A stretch of 64,000 nucleotides of DNA, taken from contig PABP01000004.1 in assembly GCA_002699585.1 (NCBI GenBank), positions 105,182 to 169,181 on the forward strand. The letters run 5' to 3'. This DNA comes from Anaerolineaceae bacterium. GTDB lineage: Bacteria; Chloroflexota; Anaerolineae; Aggregatilineales; Phototrophicaceae. A program made the position numbers and the translations under genes. The notes beneath the pieces are model-generated. The model had not been told where the DNA came from and did no database searches. It saw only the letters and a list, made by a program, of their open reading frames with translations. Below, in pieces: positions 9,113-17,619 of this stretch. Every line of letters starts with the position of its first letter. The stretch's first letter is position 1.

Positions 9113-10817
9113 CAGTGTACTCCACGACGATCATGCTCCAGTAGTGGAGCGTGGGCAAAGTAAATTGCAGCACCCCATCTGTGGCGCTGTAAGCAAGTGG
9201 TGCCATATTCATGCTGGTTTCTTCATCGGGTGATGCCACCCACACCGATGCCACCGGGCGTGTCACTGTGATCTTCACGACCACATCTTGCAGCAACGAG
9301 GGGGCATCTTCTGTGGGCGCATTCCAATTCGTCTGTTCGACGCCCATGAAGTTAATCAGGTTGAACGTATCGAACGATTCCCCGGAGCGCACAATCGGCA
9401 CAACCCGGTCCCGCGCAGTAATCCCCCGTGTACGAATGTCGCCCAGGTCCACCGCACGATGCAACCCATCACTGCCGGATGTCGTCGTGGTCGAGAGCAC
9501 GTTTTCGTAGCGCACCTGGAAGTCGTAATAGCGCCGGAAGATGGGTTGCTGTTCTGGTGTGAGCGTACCAAATAATGGGAAATAGGGATCAGCCAGCATA
9601 CTGCCGGGTTCGCCTGTCTCCAGATGCGTACCGCCACTGGCCAGGATCACCGAATTGGTAAGCCGCCAGTTGACCGTCTGCTCTGGTGGAATATAAGCTG
9701 GAATGATGATCGGCTTGCCATCGCCCAGGGCTTCCGCATTCGTGACAACCCGCCCCAGGTCGAGGTAGCTATCATACGGCGACCACACTTCAATGTAGGC
9801 AGCATCCTGTTGTGAAGGCGCAGCCATATCGATCGGCCAGTTACCGACACAATTGAACAGGGTAACACCCTCGTCCCTGCGCTCCTGCTGCACCAATTCA
9901 GCCGTTTGGTTGATGAACTGCGGCATCACCTCAGCCAGATCAACCGCATTGCCTGCATCATCATAGCCATTCTTGGGCGAGCCATACTGGTCGATGTGGA
10001 TGCCATCAAAGGCCGTGTTTTGCAACACATCGGCGAATTCGCCCAGCAGGTGTTGATTCCAGGCTGAGCCAACCGCCGGGTTCATGATGGCAATGAAGCT
10101 ATTCTCGCCAAAGTCGTACACCTTGCCCTGGGCATCGAATAAGCCCCATGTGGGGTGCTGGCGGTAAAACCCGGAGGAAGCGCCATAGATCGCCGTATAC
10201 GGCATGGCCGCGATGCCACTTTCATGCAATGTGTCAATCAGGCGGCGAATCGTCACCATCGATTGCGGACGGCCCAGGCCATCTTCAAAATCATCGGTTT
10301 CCGGCAGCAAGTCTTCCCATCGATACTGCCAATCATAAAATTGCACGCCGTTAATATGGTGCAGGCGCATCCATTCGCTGATGGCTTCATAATCGTCACG
10401 GCCTGCGACAAAATTGCTCAGGAAGCCATAACGTGGCGCATCAATCCAGCGGTCGAGCACATCAAAGGCCGATGTCTGCGTGGCGACGAGCTGTTCGCCA
10501 TCATATACATCGACGCTGAGGCCATAGCCGCGTGGGGCTTCCGGAGGCGGTGACCATGTGAGTGTCGCCTCGCCATCGACAATTGTCGCGTTCAAGCTGG
10601 CTAGCTCAGTCGATAGATAATAGATATGCGCCTTAAGATGTGTTCCTGCGCCCGTCCGAATCGTGATGGTTACGGGGTCATTGGGACGATAAAAGCTCTT
10701 ATCCGGCAGTATCGTGATGTGTGGTGAATCGGTAGCCAACGAGATGCTCCCTTGTACAAAGCTGAGAATAAGTAGTGCAACGAGTAGGGTAGGCAGTTTC
10801 CGCAATAGGCGGATCAT
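9102..10817 (-). CDS. Secreted GH66 enzyme (dextranase or cycloisomaltooligosaccharide glucanotransferase type)
   Basis: Endo-acting enzyme on alpha-1,6-glucan (571 aa). A Sec signal (residues 1-28, core LLVALLILSFVQG) precedes an Ig-like domain (about 32-120) and a TIM barrel starting near 128 (YGFLSNF). D276 in FDGIHIDQYG matches the GH66 nucleophile and E343 in AYIEVW the acid/base; the 67-residue spacing agrees with that recalled for characterised dextranases. A C-terminal beta domain follows from about 470. The start overlaps the end of the upstream permease gene by four bases (ATGA), so translation is coupled. As the only secreted hydrolase of the operon it should cleave the polymer outside the membrane before import. 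Confidence 0.82.
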   Translation of the reverse strand: MIRLLRKLPTLLVALLILSFVQGSISLATDSPHITILPDKSFYRPNDPVTITIRTGAGTHLKAHIYYLSTELASLNATIVDGEATLTWSPPPEAPRGYGLSVDVYDGEQLVATQTSAFDVLDRWIDAPRYGFLSNFVAGRDDYEAISEWMRLHHINGVQFYDWQYRWEDLLPETDDFEDGLGRPQSMVTIRRLIDTLHESGIAAMPYTAIYGASSGFYRQHPTWGLFDAQGKVYDFGENSFIAIMNPAVGSAWNQHLLGEFADVLQNTAFDGIHIDQYGSPKNGYDDAGNAVDLAEVMPQFINQTAELVQQERRDEGVTLFNCVGNWPIDMAAPSQQDAAYIEVWSPYDSYLDLGRVVTNAEALGDGKPIIIPAYIPPEQTVNWRLTNSVILASGGTHLETGEPGSMLADPYFPLFGTLTPEQQPIFRRYYDFQVRYENVLSTTTTSGSDGLHRAVDLGDIRTRGITARDRVVPIVRSGESFDTFNLINFMGVEQTNWNAPTEDAPSLLQDVVVKITVTRPVASVWVASPDEETSMNMAPLAYSATDGVLQFTLPTLHYWSMIVVEYTDDH

Positions 10818-11659
10818 CCGCGCACGCCCCCGCTGGTGATGCCTTGAATGAAATAGCGCTGGAAGAATACGAATAGCAAAATAGTCGGGATAACCGCCGT
10901 TAGCGACCCGGCGAACACCAGCCCCCAGTTGGAGCTGTACTGCCCTCGGAAATTGGCAATGGCAATCGGCAGCGTGCGTAGATGCTCATCAGTTAGGAAG
11001 TTGAGCGCCAGCAGGTATTCGTCCCAGGCCCCCAAAAAGCTGAATACGGCCACTGTGCTGATGGCGGGTGCGGCTAGCGGCAGCATAATCCGAAAGAACA
11101 CTGTAAAGGAATTGGCTCCGTCAATAATGGCCGATTCTTCTAGTTCACGTGGCAAATTCTCGAAGAAGCCGCGCAGCAGGAACATGTTGAAGGCCAACGG
11201 TCCCGAACTATAGACCAGCACCAGACCGGGCAAACTGTTCAGCAGACCGAGGTTTTTCGCCAGGATGAATTGTGGAATGAGCAGCACCACACCCGGAATC
11301 ATAATCATGATGAGCAGCATGCCGAATAAAATGCGCTTGCCATAAAAATCGAAGCGCGCGAAGGCATAGGCCATTGTCGCTGCCAGCGATGTCACCATCA
11401 CCGTCGTTGCGATGGCGACAAACGCACTGTTGAGCAACGCCCGTGCGAAGTTGCGGCTGGCGAAGGCTTGCTCGAAGTTCTCAAAGGTAAGGTTTTCGGG
11501 TATGAGTCGTGGTGGGTATTGTTGGACATAGGCTACGCCGTCAAAGGCGGTAGCTGCCATATACAGCAACGGTGCGACTGCAATGATCGCCCCCGCACAC
11601 AAAACGAGGAAAATGAGCAGGTTGAGGAGCCGTTGTTGGCTGTTGGACGTTGCTAACAT
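10814..11659 (-). CDS. ABC sugar transporter permease (MalG type)
   Basis: Inner-membrane permease of a CUT1 importer (281 aa). It has about six membrane segments, starting near residue 12 (LLNLLIFLVLCAGAIIAVAPL). The EAA loop is seen around 175-200 (ELEESAIIDGANSFTVFFRI, then MLPLAAPA), which contacts the ATPase. The C-terminus ends FFQRYFIQGITSGGVRG, the classic MalG-type ending. The gene follows the MalF-type permease by two bases and overlaps the GH66 gene by four. No cognate ATPase gene is in the window. Confidence 0.93.
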   Translation of the reverse strand: MLATSNSQQRLLNLLIFLVLCAGAIIAVAPLLYMAATAFDGVAYVQQYPPRLIPENLTFENFEQAFASRNFARALLNSAFVAIATTVMVTSLAATMAYAFARFDFYGKRILFGMLLIMIMIPGVVLLIPQFILAKNLGLLNSLPGLVLVYSSGPLAFNMFLLRGFFENLPRELEESAIIDGANSFTVFFRIMLPLAAPAISTVAVFSFLGAWDEYLLALNFLTDEHLRTLPIAIANFRGQYSSNWGLVFAGSLTAVIPTILLFVFFQRYFIQGITSGGVRG

Positions 11660-11661
11660 GT

Positions 11662-12624
11662 TTAGTACTCCAAATCCTGGTCGCCGCGGCCAAAGAATTT
11701 CGACTGTGCGGCGCTCACAATCACGATCACAACCGCCAGTACATAGCTCAACGCAGCCCCATAGCCAAAGTTGAGGTTGCCAAAGGCTTCGTCAAACATA
11801 TACGTCAGGGCCACTTCCGTGCGATGCAGCGGACCGCCGCCTGTCATCAACAACACAGAGATAAATACCTGGAAGCCGCCAATCATCAGTGCGATGAGCA
11901 CGAAGAAAATCGTCCGGCGGATGAGGGGCAGGGTCATATGCCGGATGCGCTGCCACTCGTTGGCTCCATCGATAGCCGCCGCTTCATATAGCTCAGGTGG
12001 AATGCCCTGCAAGGCCGCCAGGAAGATGACCATCGCCCAGCCCATACCTTTCCAGATACCCAGGCTGTAAATGGCGATCCAGGCGGTGCTGCTATTAGCC
12101 AACCAGGAAATCGGCTCTTGGATTGTGCCCGTCTTCATCAGGGCGAAGTTCATCAGACCTGCATCGCCTGGGCTGAAGATGTAGACAAACAAGAAACTGA
12201 CCACCACCCACGATGTCACCACTGGTAGATAGTAGATTGTCCTGAAGAAACGCTTGGCAATCGTTACGCGATTGACGAGGATGGCCAACGTCAGGCCGAT
12301 GACCATCTGGCCAGCGACAGTTATAACGGCATACATGGCCGTGTTTTGCATCGCCAGCCAGAATGTTTTGTCGGTCAGCATGGCCTGGTAGTTAGCCAGA
12401 CCAACGAACTCGCTTGTTTGTCCTGGGATAATGCGCCAGTCAAAGAAGCTGATATAGAGCTGATAGAGCAGGGGGTACACGGCCCATAACAGATACAGGG
12501 CCAACCCCGGCAGCAAGAACAGGTAAGGGACATAGGGACGGTAGTAGGGCTTACCGCGATGTCGTTTGTGGCTTTTCATCTTTTTTGCTGGATCAGCCAT
12601 AGCTTGCATGGTGTTGCTACTCAT
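11662..12624 (-). CDS. ABC sugar transporter permease (MalF type)
   Basis: Partner permease (320 aa from the chosen start). A basic N-terminus (KSHKRHRGK) precedes membrane segment 1 (YLFLLPGLALYLLWAVYPLL); VGLANYQAML and the EAA loop (ELYEAAAIDGANEWQRIRHM, then TLPLI) mark it as MalF-type. The ATG at 12622-12624 (MSSNTM) has GAAGGA eight bases ahead, while an ATG three codons earlier overlaps that ribosome site, so the later start is preferred. It works with the adjacent MalG-type permease and the binding protein upstream to import a glucan fragment. Confidence 0.93.
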   Translation of the reverse strand: MSSNTMQAMADPAKKMKSHKRHRGKPYYRPYVPYLFLLPGLALYLLWAVYPLLYQLYISFFDWRIIPGQTSEFVGLANYQAMLTDKTFWLAMQNTAMYAVITVAGQMVIGLTLAILVNRVTIAKRFFRTIYYLPVVTSWVVVSFLFVYIFSPGDAGLMNFALMKTGTIQEPISWLANSSTAWIAIYSLGIWKGMGWAMVIFLAALQGIPPELYEAAAIDGANEWQRIRHMTLPLIRRTIFFVLIALMIGGFQVFISVLLMTGGGPLHRTEVALTYMFDEAFGNLNFGYGAALSYVLAVVIVIVSAAQSKFFGRGDQDLEY

Positions 12625-12700
12625 GGCAACCATCCTTCATTCGCGTGTCGCCAGATGATAGACATCTCAAAGCTCAATTTCACTAACCGTCCCATTGATT

Positions 12701-13918
12701 CTAGTTGCCTGCCAGCAGGGCGTCGATTTCTTCTGCGGCCAGGTCCATTGCTTCCTGTGCGTCCATTTCACCACGGAGGACGAGATGAGCAGCATCGCCG
12801 AGTACGGTTTCGATGTCATTGTAAGCCGGGACAGGTGTACGAGCTTGTGCTGTCTGCAACTGCTCAAGGAACATGCCGTAATACGGATGATCGGTGAAGT
12901 ATTCGTCTTCAATCAACGTGCTGAGCACGGTCAACTGGCCAACTTTGGACATTTCCAGTTGGTACACATCGCTCTGGGTGAAGCGTAGGAACTCAAGTGC
13001 TTCTTCGGGATGGTTGGTGCTGGCCATCACAACCACATTTTCGCCACCGACCACGGAAATATGACCGCCGTCACCGGCTGGCATGAGTGCTGCGCCTGTT
13101 TCAAAGTCCGGGTATTGGCCTTCGAGGGTGGGGTAGAACCAGGGGCCTTCTAACATGGAAACCAGCGTACCGCCGAAGAAGCTGCCCCAGGTATCGATGC
13201 CGCTGCCGATAAATCCATCGGAGAAGCAACCACTCTGGACCATATCTGCCAGGAATTGAACAGCCGCCACAGTGGCTTCGCCATTGACGTAACCTGTTGC
13301 GGTCGTCATGGCTTCATCGGTGACATCGCCACCAAAGCTCCAGATCCAGGGTAGGATAGCCCAGCCATAGGTGCCGCCATCGCTGAACAGATAGGTATCT
13401 TCTGGCAGCGAGTCGCACATAGCCGCGAAATCGTCGATGGTTTCTGGTGCTGTTTCCATCAGTGCCGGGTTGTAGACCAGGATACGCGTATTGGTATCCA
13501 GCGGCAGGCCGTAATACGACCCTTCGTACATATTGGTTGATAGCGGGCCTTCAAAGACATTGGCTGCCAGCTCGTCAAAATCGGGTAGGGCATCGCTCAG
13601 GTTCATCAGAATGCCTTGCTCGGCAAATTCTGGTGACCAGATGATGTCCAGGCGTACCAAATCAGGGCCTTCGCCACCAGCGGCGGATGTCAGCAGCGCC
13701 TGACGGAATCCATCGTAAGGGTAGGGCACGGATTCGACACTGATGCCGGGGTGTTCTTCTTCAAACATGGGGATCAGAACGTCAGTCAGCGTTTCGTTTT
13801 CTGGCGAAATTTCGTTGTAGGTATGCCAGAACGTAATCGTGACGGCATCTTGGGCGAGTGTCGCCGGGGCGACCAGTAGCGTAACGAACAACAGAGCTAA
13901 GATGATACGAGTTTTCAT
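12701..13918 (-). CDS. ABC transporter extracellular oligosaccharide-binding protein
   Basis: Family 1 solute-binding protein (405 aa). Signal peptide 1-23 (MKTRIILALLFVTLLVAPA, cleavage before QDA), then VTITFWHTYNE, the usual opening strand of MalE-like proteins. Start placed at the ATG with GAGGAG six bases ahead; an upstream in-frame start at 13942 lacks support and would bury the signal peptide. First gene of the importer/GH66/GH15 run, with a perfect LacI-type operator 77 bases upstream of its start, so it is probably induced when the adjacent LacI protein releases. Expected ligand is an isomalto-oligosaccharide or related alpha-glucan, inferred from the two hydrolases. Confidence 0.92.
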   Translation of the reverse strand: MKTRIILALLFVTLLVAPATLAQDAVTITFWHTYNEISPENETLTDVLIPMFEEEHPGISVESVPYPYDGFRQALLTSAAGGEGPDLVRLDIIWSPEFAEQGILMNLSDALPDFDELAANVFEGPLSTNMYEGSYYGLPLDTNTRILVYNPALMETAPETIDDFAAMCDSLPEDTYLFSDGGTYGWAILPWIWSFGGDVTDEAMTTATGYVNGEATVAAVQFLADMVQSGCFSDGFIGSGIDTWGSFFGGTLVSMLEGPWFYPTLEGQYPDFETGAALMPAGDGGHISVVGGENVVVMASTNHPEEALEFLRFTQSDVYQLEMSKVGQLTVLSTLIEDEYFTDHPYYGMFLEQLQTAQARTPVPAYNDIETVLGDAAHLVLRGEMDAQEAMDLAAEEIDALLAGN

Positions 13919-13995
13919 TTGGGTCTCCTCAAATAAACACATTATTCATACAGAAGCCATCAAGTTATCTGGGGTGTAAAAAACATCCTCCTTTA

Positions 13996-14009
13996 TTGAA
14001 CCGGTTCAA
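13996..14009. promoter_or_regulatory. LacI-type operator upstream of the alpha-glucan importer
   Basis: TTGAACCGGTTCAA is a perfect 14-bp palindrome with the central CG of LacI-family operators. It lies between the lacI stop and the binding-protein start, and the same sequence recurs just upstream of lacI itself (15062-15079). Confidence 0.85.
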
Positions 14010-14022
14010 AATTGGCAAAAAT

Positions 14023-15051
14023 TTACTGCGGAACGCCTGTAGACTGGCGAGCGATTAATTCAGGTTCGATCAGTTGTCCACCGATATGTTCAAGCGATTC
14101 TTGATTGATCATTTTCATAAGCAGGCTGTACAGCGCTTTACCAATTTCATGTGTGGGCTGGTTGATGGTGGTCAATGGGGGATTGCTATATCGTGCCAGT
14201 GGGATGTCGTCAAAGCCGATCACCGAAACATCCTGGCCCACGACCAAGCCTCGCGCCTGGATAGCACGCATGGCGCCGAATGCCATCCGGTCATTGTTGC
14301 AAATGATGGCTGTGGGCGGGTCGTATTGGTCGAGCAAATAATGTGCCCCTAATTGGCCGGATTGCTCACTAAAATCTCCCTCGAAAACCAGCGACTGATC
14401 AATGGGCAGGTTGGCCTGACCCATGCCATTGACAAAACCGTCCCACCGCAATTGCGTCAGATACTGTTCATGGGGTGGAGAAAGATACGCAATCCGCCGA
14501 TGTCCCAGGTCTGCCAGGTGTTTGACAGCCAATTCGATCCCGACCGCACCGTCAACGTCGATCCAATTCTGGCCTTTCTCCGACTGAAAGCGCCCAAACA
14601 CGACAAATGGAAAATTCTGCTCCGTCAGGTAAGCCACGCGGGGATCGTTCTCGCGCAAGGCGAAAACAATCAACCCGTCAATCTGTCGGCTGGTCACCAA
14701 TTGCTTGTAAAGCTGCATTTCGCCTTCACCTGCTGGGACCGTCCAGAAGGTCAGCCCGATGCTGCTGCGCGTTGCTTCACTGGTGATGCCATCAATCAGG
14801 TCAAGCACAACCGGGTCGCTCTCGATAGCATCGTTTGGCAAACGAATCTCACTGCGGATCAGGCCAATCGTATTGGTGCGCTGCGTGTTCAAACTGCGTG
14901 CAGCCGCTGTCGGATGATAGTCGAGTGCGGCAATCGCTTCCAGAACCCGCTCCCTCGTTTCGCTTTTAACCAGCGTACTTCCGTTGAGAACGTTAGAAAC
15001 TGTTCCCACGGAGACCTTGGCGTATCGAGCGACATCACGAATGGTTGGCAT
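14023..15051 (-). CDS. LacI-family transcriptional regulator of the alpha-glucan module
   Basis: LacI/GalR repressor (342 aa). Residues 1-47 are the helix-turn-helix (MPTIRDVARYAKVSVGTVSN, then VLNG) and 48-60 the hinge (DYHPTAAARSLN). The effector-binding domain runs from about 62 and contains VIGFDDIPLARYSNPPLTT, typical of the family. Start chosen at the ATG at 15051: it begins exactly at the conserved helix-turn-helix, and a longer frame from 15114 would place the operator at 15062-15079 inside the coding region. Operators before itself and before the binding-protein gene indicate autoregulation and control of the downstream operon. Confidence 0.92.
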   Translation of the reverse strand: MPTIRDVARYAKVSVGTVSNVLNGSTLVKSETRERVLEAIAALDYHPTAAARSLNTQRTNTIGLIRSEIRLPNDAIESDPVVLDLIDGITSEATRSSIGLTFWTVPAGEGEMQLYKQLVTSRQIDGLIVFALRENDPRVAYLTEQNFPFVVFGRFQSEKGQNWIDVDGAVGIELAVKHLADLGHRRIAYLSPPHEQYLTQLRWDGFVNGMGQANLPIDQSLVFEGDFSEQSGQLGAHYLLDQYDPPTAIICNNDRMAFGAMRAIQARGLVVGQDVSVIGFDDIPLARYSNPPLTTINQPTHEIGKALYSLLMKMINQESLEHIGGQLIEPELIARQSTGVPQ

Positions 15052-15061
15052 CTTTAACCTT

Positions 15062-15079
15062 AATTGAACCGGTTCAATT
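15062..15079. promoter_or_regulatory. Autoregulatory LacI operator, 18-bp perfect palindrome
   Basis: AATTGAACCGGTTCAATT is perfectly symmetric and contains the same 14-bp core as 13996-14009. It ends only ten bases before the lacI start codon, so bound repressor would block transcription at or just after the start site. Confidence 0.85.
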
Positions 15080-15356
15080 TTAGTAAACCATCTATGCTTG
15101 GATTTGTCAACCAACTTGTATCAAAGCTCGTTTTATTTGCACAAATAGGATGTCGTTTTTTCCTGTTTGCATCGTTTTCCCGCCAGATATGTATAATTCT
15201 GTGCAGGTTATGGATACGATCCTTAAATGACAGCCTGTTGGTGTTATTGACTTTTCAGTATCCTCACCCCATAGAATAGGCTATGGTTATGATTGATTTG
15301 TCAGGGCATCGTACCTTGAGTATATTGACTTGCCTAAAAATAGAACGAAGTAGAGT
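15080..15356. other. Divergent intergenic region between lacI and the IclR gene
   Basis: No gene is seen. A TATAAT hexamer is present on the plus strand near 15190 and two TTGACT hexamers lie further on (near 15247 and 15328), but none is paired with a well-spaced partner. Promoters for the IclR gene and perhaps for lacI must lie here; I cannot place them. Confidence 0.4.
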
Positions 15357-16157
15357 ATGTTGATGCCAAAGCCAGAATTAGCAGAACAACAACCCAGCCG
15401 CACCTTAGCCAAAGGTCTCCTTATACTAGAGGCGTTTAGCATACATAAACCTCAGTGGGGGGTCCGTGAACTTGCACGCGAGTTGGACATGAGTCCAGCC
15501 ACGGTCGCGCGCTTGCTGGCAACGCTCCAAAACATGGGCTATTTAGAGCAGTTCAGTGGAACACAGCAATACAGGCTAGGCCCGATGGCGATGCGCCTGG
15601 GTAATATCTATGCGCATCATAATCCGCTGCCGACCCAGGCGCAGAATATTTTTGAACAATATGTGGATCGTTTTGCTTATAATTTTTACCTCGGTATCCT
15701 GGATCGTGATGAAGTCATTTATTTGGCAGCACTCGATGGGCGGGGACCCATAAAAGTGGTGGTGTCTCCGGGTGGGGCAACGGGCTTGCATTCAACCGCA
15801 CTAGGTAAGGTCCTCTTAGCTTACCAAGGTAATGACTACATCCGGCAGATCATCAACAGTGGCTTGGGGACTCACACCCCTCATACCGTTACCAATTCAC
15901 AGGATTTATGGGCCCAAATCGATGAGATTCGGGCCGTGGGCTATGCCATCAACATAGGCGAACAGTTCGAGGACATCGGAGCTGTTGGTGTTCCCGTCCG
16001 CAATACATATGGGGATGTCGTTGCGGGTGTCAGCCTCGCTTATCCCCAGGTGCTCATTCAGAATGGTAACCTTGATTTAGCCGAAATCATCGAATTGGCA
16101 AAAGAAGTCGGGCATGCCATTACCGCACTCAAACTTGACGGTAATGTCATTCGTTAG
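15357..16157 (+). CDS. IclR-family transcriptional regulator
   Basis: IclR regulator (266 aa). The N-terminal winged helix (about 14-75) reads TLAKGLLILEAF, then WGVRELARELDMSPATVARL; the effector domain follows (about 85-260) with the family's LHSTALGKVLLAY segment. It sits just upstream of, and in the same direction as, the Liv-type operon. A 15-bp palindrome of the KdgR type lies between its end and the operon's first gene, so it probably controls that operon. Ribosome site is weak; the ATG at 15363 is an equally possible start. IclR members act as repressors or activators and the direction cannot be told here. Confidence 0.9.
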   Translation: MLMPKPELAEQQPSRTLAKGLLILEAFSIHKPQWGVRELARELDMSPATVARLLATLQNMGYLEQFSGTQQYRLGPMAMRLGNIYAHHNPLPTQAQNIFEQYVDRFAYNFYLGILDRDEVIYLAALDGRGPIKVVVSPGGATGLHSTALGKVLLAYQGNDYIRQIINSGLGTHTPHTVTNSQDLWAQIDEIRAVGYAINIGEQFEDIGAVGVPVRNTYGDVVAGVSLAYPQVLIQNGNLDLAEIIELAKEVGHAITALKLDGNVIR

Positions 16158-16254
16158 TCTCCAATTTAACCATTCGCACAAGCCATACAGCCATAGTTTC
16201 GTGGATTTGTACCAATGCGGAAGCCCAGTGCAACATAGTAAAACATATATAGAG

Positions 16255-16269
16255 TGAAACACTGTTTCA
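16255..16269. promoter_or_regulatory. KdgR/IclR-type operator upstream of the Liv-type operon
   Basis: TGAAACACTGTTTCA is a perfect 15-bp palindrome, 65 bases ahead of the binding-protein start. It matches the known consensus of KdgR, an IclR-family regulator, as I recall it. A second, looser symmetric element (GAACAATTC) follows about ten bases on. The IclR gene immediately upstream is the natural cognate regulator. Confidence 0.7.
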
Positions 16270-16334
16270 TTATGTGGAACAATTCGGTGTTTAAGCTCCG
16301 TTTTGTCCGGCAGGTACCGTTTCAGGAGAAGGTA

Positions 16335-17537
16335 ATGAATAAACGCATCCTCACCAAATCGGCTACGCTCTTTTCGTTGGTTACGACTATCGTCCTCATT
16401 TTGTCGCTCGGTGTTCTTAGCACGGCTGCCCAAGATGAACCTGAACCAATCAAAATTGGTCTTTATGCTCCTATGACGGGCCCCGTTGCCTTCCTCGGTG
16501 AAGGCTTTGAACTGGGCGCAACGATGGCCTTAGAAGAATTAGACTATGAAATTGAAGGTGTTCCGGTTGAGCTTGTTGTCGCTGACAACATGTGTAACCC
16601 AACGGATGCCGTCAATGCTATCCGCAAGCTAATTGAAGTTGATGAAGTTGACGTCATCCTCGGTGGCGGCTGTAGTTCCGCAACCGTTGCCGCGCAACCC
16701 ATCATTGCGGAAGGTGAGACACCTGCCGTCTCAGCTACATCAACCAACCCCAGCATTTATGATGGCATGGGCGTCGGTGGCAATATCTGGCAGTTCCGTG
16801 TTAATCCCGATGACCTGATTATGGCAAATGCATTTGCTGATCTTATTGCAGACGATGCTGGGTCACTGGGACTCGTTGCTGAAAACACTGACTTTGGCCG
16901 TGGCGCGCTCGCCGCTTACAAACCGCTTTTTGAAGAAATGGGTGTTGAGGTTGTATACGAAGACTACTTCGACCTGGGCACAGCCGACTACCGTGCTGGT
17001 CTGACCGCCATTCGTCGTGCCAACCCGGATGCGCTTCTGATCGTGATGACTGAACGTGACGGCTCAACCTTCATGCGCCAACTGCGTGAGGTCGGCTTGG
17101 AGCAGACCATCTTCTCGCGTGGTAGCCTGACATCACCGCTGTTTGTGGAATTCACCGAAGATGATCCTACCATCGGTGAAGGTATCCTTGAGTTCTCCTT
17201 CTGGGCTTTCGGTCTGGACCCAGAGCATGATGAAGCCTTCTTTGAGCGCTTTGATACAGCCAATTCACCGCACCGTGGCATGTCTTACTATGTCGTCAAA
17301 GACGTCATTGCGGAAGCTATCCGTGCTGCTATTGAAGAAACAGGTGAAGCCACTCGTGAATCGATTCGTGATGCTCTAGCGGAAATCGACATCGAAACCC
17401 CGATTGGCCCGGTTGCCTTCGACGATCACAATCAAGCTTATCCGTTCGGTACTATCCAGACCATTCAAGATGGTGTTCCCACGCTCCTTGATACCATCGA
17501 ACTGGTCCCCGTTGAGCGCGAAACCTCAGAAGAGTAA
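16335..17537 (+). CDS. Branched-chain-amino-acid-type ABC transporter binding protein (LivK-like)
   Basis: Extracellular receptor of the type I periplasmic-binding fold (400 aa, Peripla_BP_6). Signal peptide about 1-31 (core LFSLVTTIVLILSLGVLS, then TAAQDE). The mature protein opens PIKIGLYAPMTGPVAFLGEG, the hallmark of LivJ/LivK relatives, and VDVILGGGCSSATVAAQPII forms the usual ligand-loop region. Start at the ATG at 16335 with AGGAGAAGG ahead; a longer frame from 16254 would begin inside the operator. First gene of the operon running to 25615. The family transports amino acids, amides, urea and aromatic acids, so the ligand is open. Confidence 0.92.
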   Translation: MNKRILTKSATLFSLVTTIVLILSLGVLSTAAQDEPEPIKIGLYAPMTGPVAFLGEGFELGATMALEELDYEIEGVPVELVVADNMCNPTDAVNAIRKLIEVDEVDVILGGGCSSATVAAQPIIAEGETPAVSATSTNPSIYDGMGVGGNIWQFRVNPDDLIMANAFADLIADDAGSLGLVAENTDFGRGALAAYKPLFEEMGVEVVYEDYFDLGTADYRAGLTAIRRANPDALLIVMTERDGSTFMRQLREVGLEQTIFSRGSLTSPLFVEFTEDDPTIGEGILEFSFWAFGLDPEHDEAFFERFDTANSPHRGMSYYVVKDVIAEAIRAAIEETGEATRESIRDALAEIDIETPIGPVAFDDHNQAYPFGTIQTIQDGVPTLLDTIELVPVERETSEE

Positions 17538-17555
17538 CTGAGTAAACGTTATCGA

Positions 17556-17585
17556 GGCCGGCCATCTCTAAAAAGGTAGCCGGCC
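17556..17585 (+). terminator. Intercistronic GC-rich hairpin after the Liv-type binding-protein gene
   Basis: GGCCGGC (17556-17562) and GCCGGCC (17579-17585) form a strong stem around a 16-base loop. No T-tract follows, so it is likely an attenuating or mRNA-stabilising hairpin between the binding-protein and permease genes. Confidence 0.6.
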
Positions 17586-17619
17586 CACTTAATTAGCCTG
17601 ACATCACAGAGCCTTCCGC

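Noticed and set aside
14353..15057. Plus-strand open frame of 234 codons opposite the second lacI
   Set aside because: The minus-strand LacI reading has a full helix-turn-helix and effector domain; the plus frame has neither motif nor ribosome site.
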